Positions 1 to 6,098 of a stretch of 8,320 nucleotides of DNA are shown here, piece by piece (position 1 is the first letter of the stretch; every line of letters begins with the position of its first letter). The notes below the pieces were generated by a model. That model ran no database searches and was not told the DNA's origin. It was given only the letters and a program-made list of their open reading frames with translations. Source of the stretch: Cryomorphaceae bacterium (GTDB taxonomy: Bacteria > Bacteroidota > Bacteroidia > Flavobacteriales > Schleiferiaceae); the NCBI GenBank assembly GCA_013911625.1, contig JACESW010000045.1, positions 1 through 8,320 of the forward strand, written 5' to 3'. The translations under genes were made by a program, and so were the position numbers.

Positions 1-342
1 GCTGCAGGTTCTTATTTCATTGAAAACAAGACGGCAGAGTTCGTTGCTGAGGCTACAGCCATTTTGAATGAAGTGCGTGCGCTCGGCGGTTTAGTAGAGG
101 CTTTGAAGAAGGGTTGGGTACAAGACCGTATTGATAGCGAGGTAAATGCCGCAATACCTAATGAGGTCTTGGGGGTTAATCTGTATCCTTTGGACGGCGA
201 AGAGCTGCCTGAAGGTATGAAGGCTTCGAAGAGAGTGAACAGAGCCGCCCACCAAGAGCGCCACAAGGATAAAGAGATTGAGCCACTGCGTACGGTGCGA
301 TGGGCGGCTGAATTGGAAACAGAACGTCATAATAGTAAATAA
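1..342 (+). CDS. mutA: Methylmalonyl-CoA mutase small (beta) subunit, 3' end only
   Basis: Only the last 113 codons are present; the reading frame is open at base 1 and stops with TAA at 340-342. The fragment begins AAGSYFIENKT, which matches the [13 protein letters not shown] segment of the neighbouring large subunit (its residues 368-380), and continues into a helix (EVRALGGLVEALKKGWVQ) parallel to [18 protein letters not shown] of MutB. It therefore covers the end of the TIM-barrel domain and the linker. It terminates about 110 residues after the GSYF motif. In MutB the cobalamin domain only begins roughly 185 residues after that point, so this subunit has no C-terminal B12-binding domain. 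In known heterodimeric mutases the small subunit is non-catalytic and supports the large one; I infer the same role here. It is followed by mutB after six bases, which fixes the identity. The ATG at 64 is internal and not the start. The N-terminal part lies outside the window. Confidence 0.92.
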   Translation, partial: AAGSYFIENKTAEFVAEATAILNEVRALGGLVEALKKGWVQDRIDSEVNAAIPNEVLGVNLYPLDGEELPEGMKASKRVNRAAHQERHKDKEIEPLRTVRWAAELETERHNSK

Positions 343-348
343 CGGAGC

Positions 349-2409
349 ATGTCGAACACTTGGAATACACCTGAGCAGATCGAAGTCAAAGCTTCGTACG
401 GACCTGAAGATTTAAAAGACGCCACTCATATAGGCACCTTACCGGGCGAGCCGCCGTATGTGCGCGGTCCCTATGCTACGATGTATGTTGGGCGCCCTTG
501 GACCATCCGTCAATACGCCGGTTTTTCTACGGCTTCGGAGTCCAATGCCTTTTATCGCAGGAATTTAGCTGCCGGACAAAAAGGATTGTCTGTTGCCTTT
601 GATTTAGCCACACACCGCGGCTACGATAGTGACCACGAGCGCGTGATGGGCGATGTCGGAAAGGCCGGTGTGGCTATTGATTCTGTGGAAGACATGAAAG
701 TGCTCTTTGACGGCATTCCGTTAGATAAAATGTCCGTTTCCATGACGATGAACGGCGCCGTATTACCAGTGATGGCCTTTTACATAGTAGCAGCGCTGGA
801 GCAAGGCGTCGCACTAGAGCAGCTCAGCGGGACCATTCAAAATGACATTCTCAAAGAATTTATGGTGCGCAATACCTACATCTATCCGCCTAAGGAAAGC
901 ATGCGCGTCATTTCGGACATCTTCGCCTACACGAGCGAACACATGCCGAAGTTCAACAGCATATCTATATCAGGCTACCACATGCAAGAGGCTGGTGCCA
1001 CGGCCGATATTGAGATGGCCTACACGCTTTGTGACGGTTTAGAATATGTAAAGACAGGTATGGCAGCGGGATTGGACATTGATGCCTTTGCGCCGCGTTT
1101 AAGCTTCTTTTGGGGCATAGGCATGAATCCCTTCATGGAGATCGCTAAAATGCGTGCGGCCCGATTCCTTTGGGCCAAACACATGAAAGCCTTAGGGGCC
1201 AAGCATCCGAAGTCCATGGCACTGAGAACGCACAGCCAGACGTCTGGATGGTCGCTCACCGAACAGGACCCATTCAACAATGTGACGCGCACGGCTATTG
1301 AAGCTATGGCGGCAACTATGGGCGGTACACAGAGTTTGCACACCAACTCCTTGGACGAGGCCATCGCATTGCCTACGGATTTCTCGGCTCGTATTGCCCG
1401 CAATACGCAGTTGCACCTTCAAAAAGAAACAGACATCACCTTTACGGCGGATCCGTGGGGCGGTTCTTACTATGTCGAAAAACTTACGGCAGATTTAATT
1501 GCGCGCGCTGAATCTTTGATGAGTGAGGTAGACGAGCTGGGTGGCATGACCAAAGCCATAGAAGCCGGTATCCCAAAAATGCGCATTGAAGAGGCTGCAG
1601 CCAAAAAGCAGGCGCGTATCGACGGAGCTACAGATATCATTGTGGGGGTAAATGCCTTCAAAACGGCCGACCGTGCGAACATAGATATCCTAGAAGTCAA
1701 AGGGGACGAGGTCCGCGAGCAACAATTGGAAGGGTTGAAAGCGTTGAAAGCTGAAAGAGACGAGCAGGCCGTTGCTGATGCCCTCAAGGCCCTAGAAGCC
1801 GCCGCTGAAGGCGCCGCTAATTTACTAGCCCTGACAGTGGAGGCAGCGAAGTGTCGAGCGACCTTGGGAGAGATTTCATTGGCCCTAGAAAATAAATGGG
1901 GCCGTTATAAGGCGACCACAAAGACTATTAGTGGCGTATATTCGAAGGAGATGGTACAAAACGAAGATTTTGAAAAGGCGCGTGAAGCTTCTGATGCTTT
2001 TGCAAAGAAGGAGGGGCGTAGACCACGAATTATGGTTGCTAAAATGGGGCAAGACGGTCACGATCGAGGTGCTAAAGTGGTGGCTACCTCTTTTGCTGAC
2101 TTAGGTTTTGACGTAGATATGGGGCCGCTGTTTCAAACGCCCAAAGAGGCTGCGAAGCAGGCTGTTGAGAACGACGTGCATATCCTTGGCGTGAGCTCTC
2201 TAGCGGCGGGACATAAAACGCTTGTTCCGGCCGTCATGGAAGCACTCAAAGAATTGGGTCGTGAAGACATCATGGTCATTGTTGGCGGGGTTATTCCTGC
2301 ACAAGATTATGAGTTCTTGTACAACCAAGGCGTTGCAGGCATCTTTGGACCAGGCACACCCATAGCGAAAGCGGCCGGGGCCATCCTAGAGCTCATGCTG
2401 GAAGAATAA
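349..2409 (+). CDS. mutB: Methylmalonyl-CoA mutase large (alpha) subunit, catalytic
   Basis: A 686-residue adenosylcobalamin-dependent mutase that interconverts (R)-methylmalonyl-CoA and succinyl-CoA in the cytoplasm, as in propionate and branched-chain or odd-chain catabolism, or in reverse in propionate formation. The substrate TIM barrel covers about residues 25-400. RQYAGFSTA holds Y56, FMVRN holds R174 and SGYHMQEAG holds H211. Their spacings (118 and 37) equal those I recall for the catalytic Tyr89, Arg207 and His244 of Propionibacterium MutB. The C-terminal cobalamin domain (about 558-686) carries the base-off DxHxxG motif at D569-G574 with axial ligand H571, K565 upstream, then SSLAAGH (616-622) and a GG loop (646-647). 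All key residues are present, so it should be active. It is slightly shorter than many homologues, at the N-terminus. The ATG at 349 lies just after a GGAG sequence (344-347) and six bases after the mutA stop, indicating one operon. A methylmalonyl-CoA epimerase gene is not seen here. Confidence 0.97.
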   Translation: MSNTWNTPEQIEVKASYGPEDLKDATHIGTLPGEPPYVRGPYATMYVGRPWTIRQYAGFSTASESNAFYRRNLAAGQKGLSVAFDLATHRGYDSDHERVMGDVGKAGVAIDSVEDMKVLFDGIPLDKMSVSMTMNGAVLPVMAFYIVAALEQGVALEQLSGTIQNDILKEFMVRNTYIYPPKESMRVISDIFAYTSEHMPKFNSISISGYHMQEAGATADIEMAYTLCDGLEYVKTGMAAGLDIDAFAPRLSFFWGIGMNPFMEIAKMRAARFLWAKHMKALGAKHPKSMALRTHSQTSGWSLTEQDPFNNVTRTAIEAMAATMGGTQSLHTNSLDEAIALPTDFSARIARNTQLHLQKETDITFTADPWGGSYYVEKLTADLIARAESLMSEVDELGGMTKAIEAGIPKMRIEEAAAKKQARIDGATDIIVGVNAFKTADRANIDILEVKGDEVREQQLEGLKALKAERDEQAVADALKALEAAAEGAANLLALTVEAAKCRATLGEISLALENKWGRYKATTKTISGVYSKEMVQNEDFEKAREASDAFAKKEGRRPRIMVAKMGQDGHDRGAKVVATSFADLGFDVDMGPLFQTPKEAAKQAVENDVHILGVSSLAAGHKTLVPAVMEALKELGREDIMVIVGGVIPAQDYEFLYNQGVAGIFGPGTPIAKAAGAILELMLEE

Positions 2410-2437
2410 AAAAGCCCCGCTAATAGCGAGGCTTTTT
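2409..2437. terminator. Bidirectional intrinsic terminator between mutB and typA
   Basis: Twelve bases (AAAAAGCCCCGC, 2409-2420) pair with 2426-2437 (GCGAGGCTTTTT) across a five-base TAATA loop, with a single C/A mismatch at 2417/2429. The right arm ends in five T on the plus strand, and the A-run at 2408-2413 gives a T-run when read from the minus strand. The hairpin begins at the last base of the mutB stop codon and lies 30 bases beyond the typA stop, so one structure can end both convergent transcripts. Confidence 0.85.
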
Positions 2438-2467
2438 GGTTTAGGCGGGACAGTTTAGGCGTTGCTT

Positions 2468-4261
2468 TTATCTCGAGGCACGCTTTCTATCGTGCTCGTT
2501 CAATAAGATTTTTCTCAATCGAATGCTTTCTGGAGTTACCTCTACGTATTCGTCTGGACCGATGTATTCCATCGCTTCCTCCAAAGAGAATTTAATTGGT
2601 GTCGCTAGGGCGGTGTTGTCGTCCTTACCGGCGGCACGCATGTTATTCAACTGCTTGCTTACACACGGGTTTACGACGAGGTCGCCTGGCTTGTTTTGTT
2701 CACCGATGACTTGGCCACCGTAGATTTCATCAGCCGGTTCGATGAAGAATTTACCGCGGTCTTGAAGCTTGTCTAGCGAGTATGCCGAAGCTTTACCGGC
2801 TTCTTTTGCGATCAATACCCCTGAGATACGACGTTCCATATCCCCTTTGTACGGTTGGTATTCCTTGAGGCGGTGTGCCATGATGGCTTCCCCTGAAGTT
2901 GCAGTAAGAACATTATTTCTAAGGCCCATGATACCGCGTGAAGGGATCTCAAACTCAAGGCGAGTAAGATCGCTTTTAGGCTCCATAACGAGAAGTTCAC
3001 CTTTTCTTTTAGTGACCAATTCAATGACCTTTCCTGCTGTTTCCTCAGGCACGTCTACGGTCAACTCTTCAATAGGCTCGTGCTTTACACCGTCTATTTC
3101 TTTGAAGATCACCTGTGGCATACCCAACTGTAATTCATAGCCTTCGCGACGCATCGTTTCAATCAAGATCCCTAAGTGAAGGATACCACGACCGTGCACA
3201 ATGAATTGGTCCGCTGAGCCCGTCTCTTCAACGCGCAATGCAAGGTTTTTCTCAATCTCCTGCATGAGGCGCTCACGAATCTTCTGAGAAGTCACGTGCT
3301 TCCCTTCTTTACCAAAGAACGGCGAGTTGTTGATTGAGAACAACATGCTCATGGTTGGCTTGTCAATCTCCATATGCGGAAGCGACTCTGGATTCTCAGC
3401 ATCGGCGATGGTATCGCCAATCTCAAATCCCTCAATACCGTTAACCGCTACAATTTCACCGGCACTGGCTTCTTTGATTTTCGTCTTTCCAAGACCTTCA
3501 AAGGCCATTAATTCCTTGATGCGAGCCTTCTTCGTGCTGCCATCGCGCAAACAAAGGGCAACAGGCATATTTTCTTTCACCTGACCGCGAGTCACGCGAC
3601 CAATGGCGATACGGCCAGTGAACGAGCTAAAGTCAAGCGATGTGATCTGCATTTGCAGGCTACCTTCAGATACTTCAGGAGCAGGAATAGTTTCTACAAT
3701 GGTATCGAGTAGGTAGGTGATGTCGTCGGTTGGATTTTGCCAATCTGGACCCATCCATTTTTCCTTGCCCGATCCATAAACCGTTGTGAAGTCCAACTGC
3801 TCCTCAGTCGCATCGAGGTTAAAGAACAATTCAAATACCTGATCGTGTACCAAATCTGGCGTACAGTTGGGCTTATCTACTTTGTTAATGACTACAATAG
3901 GCACTTTACCCAAGGCTAGTGCTTTCTGCAATACGAAACGCGTCTGGGGCATAGGGCCTTCAAAGGCATCTACTAAAAGAATTACACCGTCCGCCATGTT
4001 CAAGACACGCTCAACTTCGCCACCGAAGTCACTGTGACCCGGAGTATCGATGATGTTGATTTTGGTATCCTTCCAACGAATGCTCACATTCTTCGATAAA
4101 ATGGTAATCCCGCGCTCGCGCTCAAGATCATTGTTATCGAGCAGAAGGTCGTCTACTTGCTGGTTGTCACGGAACAATTTTGCCGTGTGTAACATGTTAT
4201 CTACCAGGGTAGTCTTACCGTGATCGACGTGTGCAATAATTGCAATATTTCTCAAATTCAT
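2468..4261 (-). CDS. typA: Translational GTPase TypA/BipA
   Basis: A complete 597-residue GTPase of the TypA/BipA family, close to the usual length of about 600. TypA binds the ribosome in the EF-G site and is known to support 50S subunit assembly and growth under stress, notably cold. The G domain shows every GTP-binding motif: P-loop [10 protein letters not shown] (10-19), the switch I sequence ERERGITI (47-54), DTPGH (72-76) with the catalytic-type histidine H76, and NKVD (126-129). An EF-Tu-like beta-barrel (about 200-290) follows, then EF-G-like domains with [20 protein letters not shown] (residues about 352-371), and the family-specific C-terminal region containing [10 protein letters not shown] and the [11 protein letters not shown] stretch. 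ATG at 4261 gives [18 protein letters not shown], the standard family start. Transcribed alone, convergent to mutB and divergent from the exported-protein gene. A promoter-like element is found 20 bases upstream. No defects were seen. Confidence 0.97.
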   Translation of the reverse strand: MNLRNIAIIAHVDHGKTTLVDNMLHTAKLFRDNQQVDDLLLDNNDLERERGITILSKNVSIRWKDTKINIIDTPGHSDFGGEVERVLNMADGVILLVDAFEGPMPQTRFVLQKALALGKVPIVVINKVDKPNCTPDLVHDQVFELFFNLDATEEQLDFTTVYGSGKEKWMGPDWQNPTDDITYLLDTIVETIPAPEVSEGSLQMQITSLDFSSFTGRIAIGRVTRGQVKENMPVALCLRDGSTKKARIKELMAFEGLGKTKIKEASAGEIVAVNGIEGFEIGDTIADAENPESLPHMEIDKPTMSMLFSINNSPFFGKEGKHVTSQKIRERLMQEIEKNLALRVEETGSADQFIVHGRGILHLGILIETMRREGYELQLGMPQVIFKEIDGVKHEPIEELTVDVPEETAGKVIELVTKRKGELLVMEPKSDLTRLEFEIPSRGIMGLRNNVLTATSGEAIMAHRLKEYQPYKGDMERRISGVLIAKEAGKASAYSLDKLQDRGKFFIEPADEIYGGQVIGEQNKPGDLVVNPCVSKQLNNMRAAGKDDNTALATPIKFSLEEAMEYIGPDEYVEVTPESIRLRKILLNEHDRKRASR

Positions 4262-4353
4262 GAGGGTAGTGATTTTCGCTGCAAAAGTAGGCTCTTTTAT
4301 CCCCGTAGACTAACTTATTAAGGAGCAGTTTTATTAACCTAAACCCCTTCATT
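4262..4353. other. Divergent intergenic spacer, typA / exported-protein gene
   Basis: This 92-bp spacer separates two divergent genes. Besides the typA promoter on the minus strand, the plus strand carries only a poor -7 candidate, TAACTTAT (4311-4318), with no good -33 partner, and an AAGGAG (4320-4325) that sits 28 bases before the downstream ATG, too far to act as its ribosome binding site. No inverted repeat resembling an operator was seen. Confidence 0.5.
4282..4314 (-). promoter_or_regulatory. Bacteroidota-type promoter for typA
   Basis: Read on the minus strand, TACTTTTG (4289-4282) is an exact match to the Bacteroidota -7 consensus TAnnTTTG. A partial -33 element, GTTAG (4314-4310) instead of the expected TTG, lies upstream with a 21-base spacer between TTA and TA. 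Transcription would begin a few bases downstream, leaving a leader of some 15 bases before the ATG. The -7 match is direct; the -33 match is weak and the activity is inferred. Confidence 0.6.
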
Positions 4354-5196
4354 ATGAAACGTACTCCTTTTTTGGGGCCAATTTTATGGCGCCCAACAAT
4401 CGTCATCGCTATTTTCTTGGCTCAAAACCTATCGTTAAAGGCTGAAAAACAATTACTTACAAGTGATTTTGTTCAAAACTTTACGTTGTCCACAATTGTA
4501 CAGCAGGAACTAGAAAGTATCGACACTTCTGATTTCACCTGGATCGAAAACGATCGATATCACCCTCCTTCTTGGCCTGAAGATTCAATTTCTTTTGGGT
4601 TAGCGCTGCAGAATCGGCCCGCTTTATCTTCAGTTGCGCCGCTTTCAATACATGCCGATACCGTTCATTTCGAGTGGAAAACCACGGGTAAATATTCGGC
4701 TGTTTACCAGGCCAGTCTTTTTATTGATAGTGTATTTAAGAGTACCTATATGCCGTGCTGTGATCAGGCTTTTACGGGCAATTCATTAGCCCCTCAATTG
4801 ACCTTACTCAAAGCAGGTATGCCTTTGGTAGTAAACCATATGCCAAAAAGCTCCCATTACCCCATCTATCTCGTGGGAGAAGGCACCTTAAAGTCATTTG
4901 GAGCTCAGGGTTGGTTCTTCTTCCCGCCGAATCTATACGCGAGTAACAAACCACTTACTCTGGTGGGAAGAGGTCCGCATAAGGTTTATTGGCTTGGTGC
5001 AGATCATCCAGATATTTGTCCTGGCCAGGAGTTTTATTTCGAAGAAGAGCTGCTTGGAACGGCCCGTGAAGGTTCTTTTGATACCATATCTATAGATGCC
5101 CACTTTGATATATTGGGTAGACCATCAAGAACTATGGAACCTGTAGAGCTACGTAAAACAGGGAGAAAATGGCAGAAGGTAATTAAGGTCAAGTAA
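4354..5196 (+). CDS. Exported protein of unknown function with a possible T9SS sorting-like tail
   Basis: I do not recognise this 280-residue protein. Its N-terminus (MKRTPFLGPILWRPTIVIAI...) has basic residues then a hydrophobic stretch (about 14-28) ending near LKA-E at 29-31, a plausible Sec signal peptide, so export is inferred. The mature part is rich in aromatic residues and alternating beta-type sequence (for example HFEWKTTGKYSAVYQASLF), without recognisable catalytic motifs. It has three cysteines, a CC pair at 135-136 and C222 in HPDICPGQ. The last 30 residues (FDILGRPSRT ... GRKWQKVIKVK) resemble the DxxGR ... K-rich pattern of Bacteroidota type IX secretion C-terminal sorting domains, but are short and lack the usual LxxGxY segment. 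ATG at 4354 is preferred because it gives the signal peptide; there is no Shine-Dalgarno sequence at useful distance, as is normal in this phylum. It is divergent from typA and 37 bases before the reductase gene, without an obvious terminator between, so read-through is possible. The function remains open. Confidence 0.75.
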   Translation: MKRTPFLGPILWRPTIVIAIFLAQNLSLKAEKQLLTSDFVQNFTLSTIVQQELESIDTSDFTWIENDRYHPPSWPEDSISFGLALQNRPALSSVAPLSIHADTVHFEWKTTGKYSAVYQASLFIDSVFKSTYMPCCDQAFTGNSLAPQLTLLKAGMPLVVNHMPKSSHYPIYLVGEGTLKSFGAQGWFFFPPNLYASNKPLTLVGRGPHKVYWLGADHPDICPGQEFYFEEELLGTAREGSFDTISIDAHFDILGRPSRTMEPVELRKTGRKWQKVIKVK

Positions 5197-5223
5197 TGGG
5201 TTTTTACTAAGTTGCACCCCTAA

Positions 5224-5231
5224 CACTTTTG
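5224..5231 (+). promoter_or_regulatory. Possible -7 promoter element for the reductase-ppc unit
   Basis: CACTTTTG differs from the TAnnTTTG consensus only in its first base. A T-run (5201-5205) 18 bases upstream is a weak -33 candidate. The element ends two bases before the ATG at 5234, so if it is real the transcript would either be almost leaderless or start translation at the in-frame ATG at 5252, exactly 20 bases downstream, the same distance as in typA. Speculative. Confidence 0.3.
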
Positions 5232-5233
5232 CT

Positions 5234-6097
5234 ATGTATAGTACTCCTTGGATGAGTGACATTGTTGTTGGTACCATGCGTTGGGGCATTTGGGATGCGA
5301 ATTTCAAGACATCGGATTATCAGCGAATGATTGAGAAAAGCCTAGAATTAGGCTTCACCACCTTCGACCATGCAGACATCTACGGAGATCACACAACGGA
5401 AACCGAGTTTGGCGAAGTATTAAAAAGCCATCCGGAACTCCGCGAGCAAATGGAAATCGTTACCAAATGCGGCATCCTACGCGTTTGTGATAACAAGCCA
5501 CAGCATTACATCAAGGCCTACGACAGTTCTAAAGAGCACATATTGCAGAGCGCAGAGGACAGTCTAAGACAATTAGGTACGGATTATATTGATGTTTTGC
5601 TCCTTCACCGTCCAGATTTCTTGATGAATCCGGACGAGATCGGTGAGGCCTTTGAGCTCTTGTACCGCAGTGGAAAGGTGCGCAGCTTTGGCGTGAGTAA
5701 TTTTACGAAAAGCCAGGTTGAAATGCTTAGTGAAAGTGTCCCCGTGGGAACCCATCAACTCGAGATTTCTGTAAAAGCGCTTCAGGCCTTTTCAGATGGA
5801 ACCCTTGACCAATGCACAAAAGACGGTATTGTCCCTATGGCTTGGTCGCCGCTCGGTGGCGGAGATTTGCCTAAAACTTTGGTTGAAGAGTTGAAGAAGT
5901 GGGCGGACGAATTTGGAACAACACCACAAGTCATTGCTTTGGCTTGGCTCATGCAGCATCCTGCTGGAATATTACCTGTCATAGGAACCACGAAAGAAGA
6001 CCACCTCGTAAAAAGTAAAGAAGCCTTGAGCATCAAGCTTGACCGCCAGCAATGGTATAGCATATATCAAGCTTCTACCGGAGTCAGAATACCATAG
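5234..6097 (+). CDS. Aldo/keto reductase, YdhF-like
   Basis: A 287-residue NAD(P)H-dependent oxidoreductase of the aldo/keto reductase superfamily, a cytoplasmic (beta/alpha)8 barrel. The catalytic tetrad is visible: D45 and Y50 in TTFDHADIYGD, K78 in IVTKCGI and H125 in LLLHRPD. GVSNF (153-157), AWSPLGGGD (203-211) and the coenzyme-binding PVIGTTKEDHL (248-258, with K254) follow in the normal order. FDHADIYG, TKCGI, SLRQLGTDYIDVLLLHRPD and SGKVRSFGVSNFT are close to what I recall of E. coli YdhF, whose physiological substrate is not firmly known. Length is near the family's 290-300. The start is uncertain: ATG at 5234 adds MYSTPW to a more typical beginning at M7 (5252, MSDIVVGTMRWG). One base separates its TAG stop from the ppc ATG, so the two are probably co-transcribed and perhaps translationally coupled; this does not reveal the substrate. 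Confidence 0.93.
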   Translation: MYSTPWMSDIVVGTMRWGIWDANFKTSDYQRMIEKSLELGFTTFDHADIYGDHTTETEFGEVLKSHPELREQMEIVTKCGILRVCDNKPQHYIKAYDSSKEHILQSAEDSLRQLGTDYIDVLLLHRPDFLMNPDEIGEAFELLYRSGKVRSFGVSNFTKSQVEMLSESVPVGTHQLEISVKALQAFSDGTLDQCTKDGIVPMAWSPLGGGDLPKTLVEELKKWADEFGTTPQVIALAWLMQHPAGILPVIGTTKEDHLVKSKEALSIKLDRQQWYSIYQASTGVRIP

Positions 6098-6098
6098 T

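Noticed and set aside
1020..1787. Long open frames antisense to mutB
   Set aside because: They mirror the codon structure of a clearly functional gene, have no promoter or family resemblance, and disappear as explanations once mutB is accepted.
2439..2461. Direct 9-bp repeat GTTTAGGCG at 2439-2447 and 2453-2461
   Set aside because: Only two copies in a short spacer, no target-site or recombination context; probably chance.
2523..3584. Plus-strand open frames inside typA
   Set aside because: TypA is complete and fully conserved on the minus strand across this stretch; these translations show no domain-like sequence.
4320..4335. AAGGAG followed by an in-frame ATT (4333) as an alternative start for the exported protein
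   Set aside because: ATT starts are very rare, Shine-Dalgarno use is weak in this phylum, and the ATG at 4354 already gives a normal signal peptide.
5192..5208. AGTAA/TTACT inverted repeat over the stop codon of the exported-protein gene as a terminator
   Set aside because: The stem is only five A/T-rich pairs with no T-run after it; too weak to call.
5196..5210. ATG overlapping the TAA stop (TAATG) as a coupled start
   Set aside because: This frame encodes only four residues (MGFY) before a stop, so it is not a gene.
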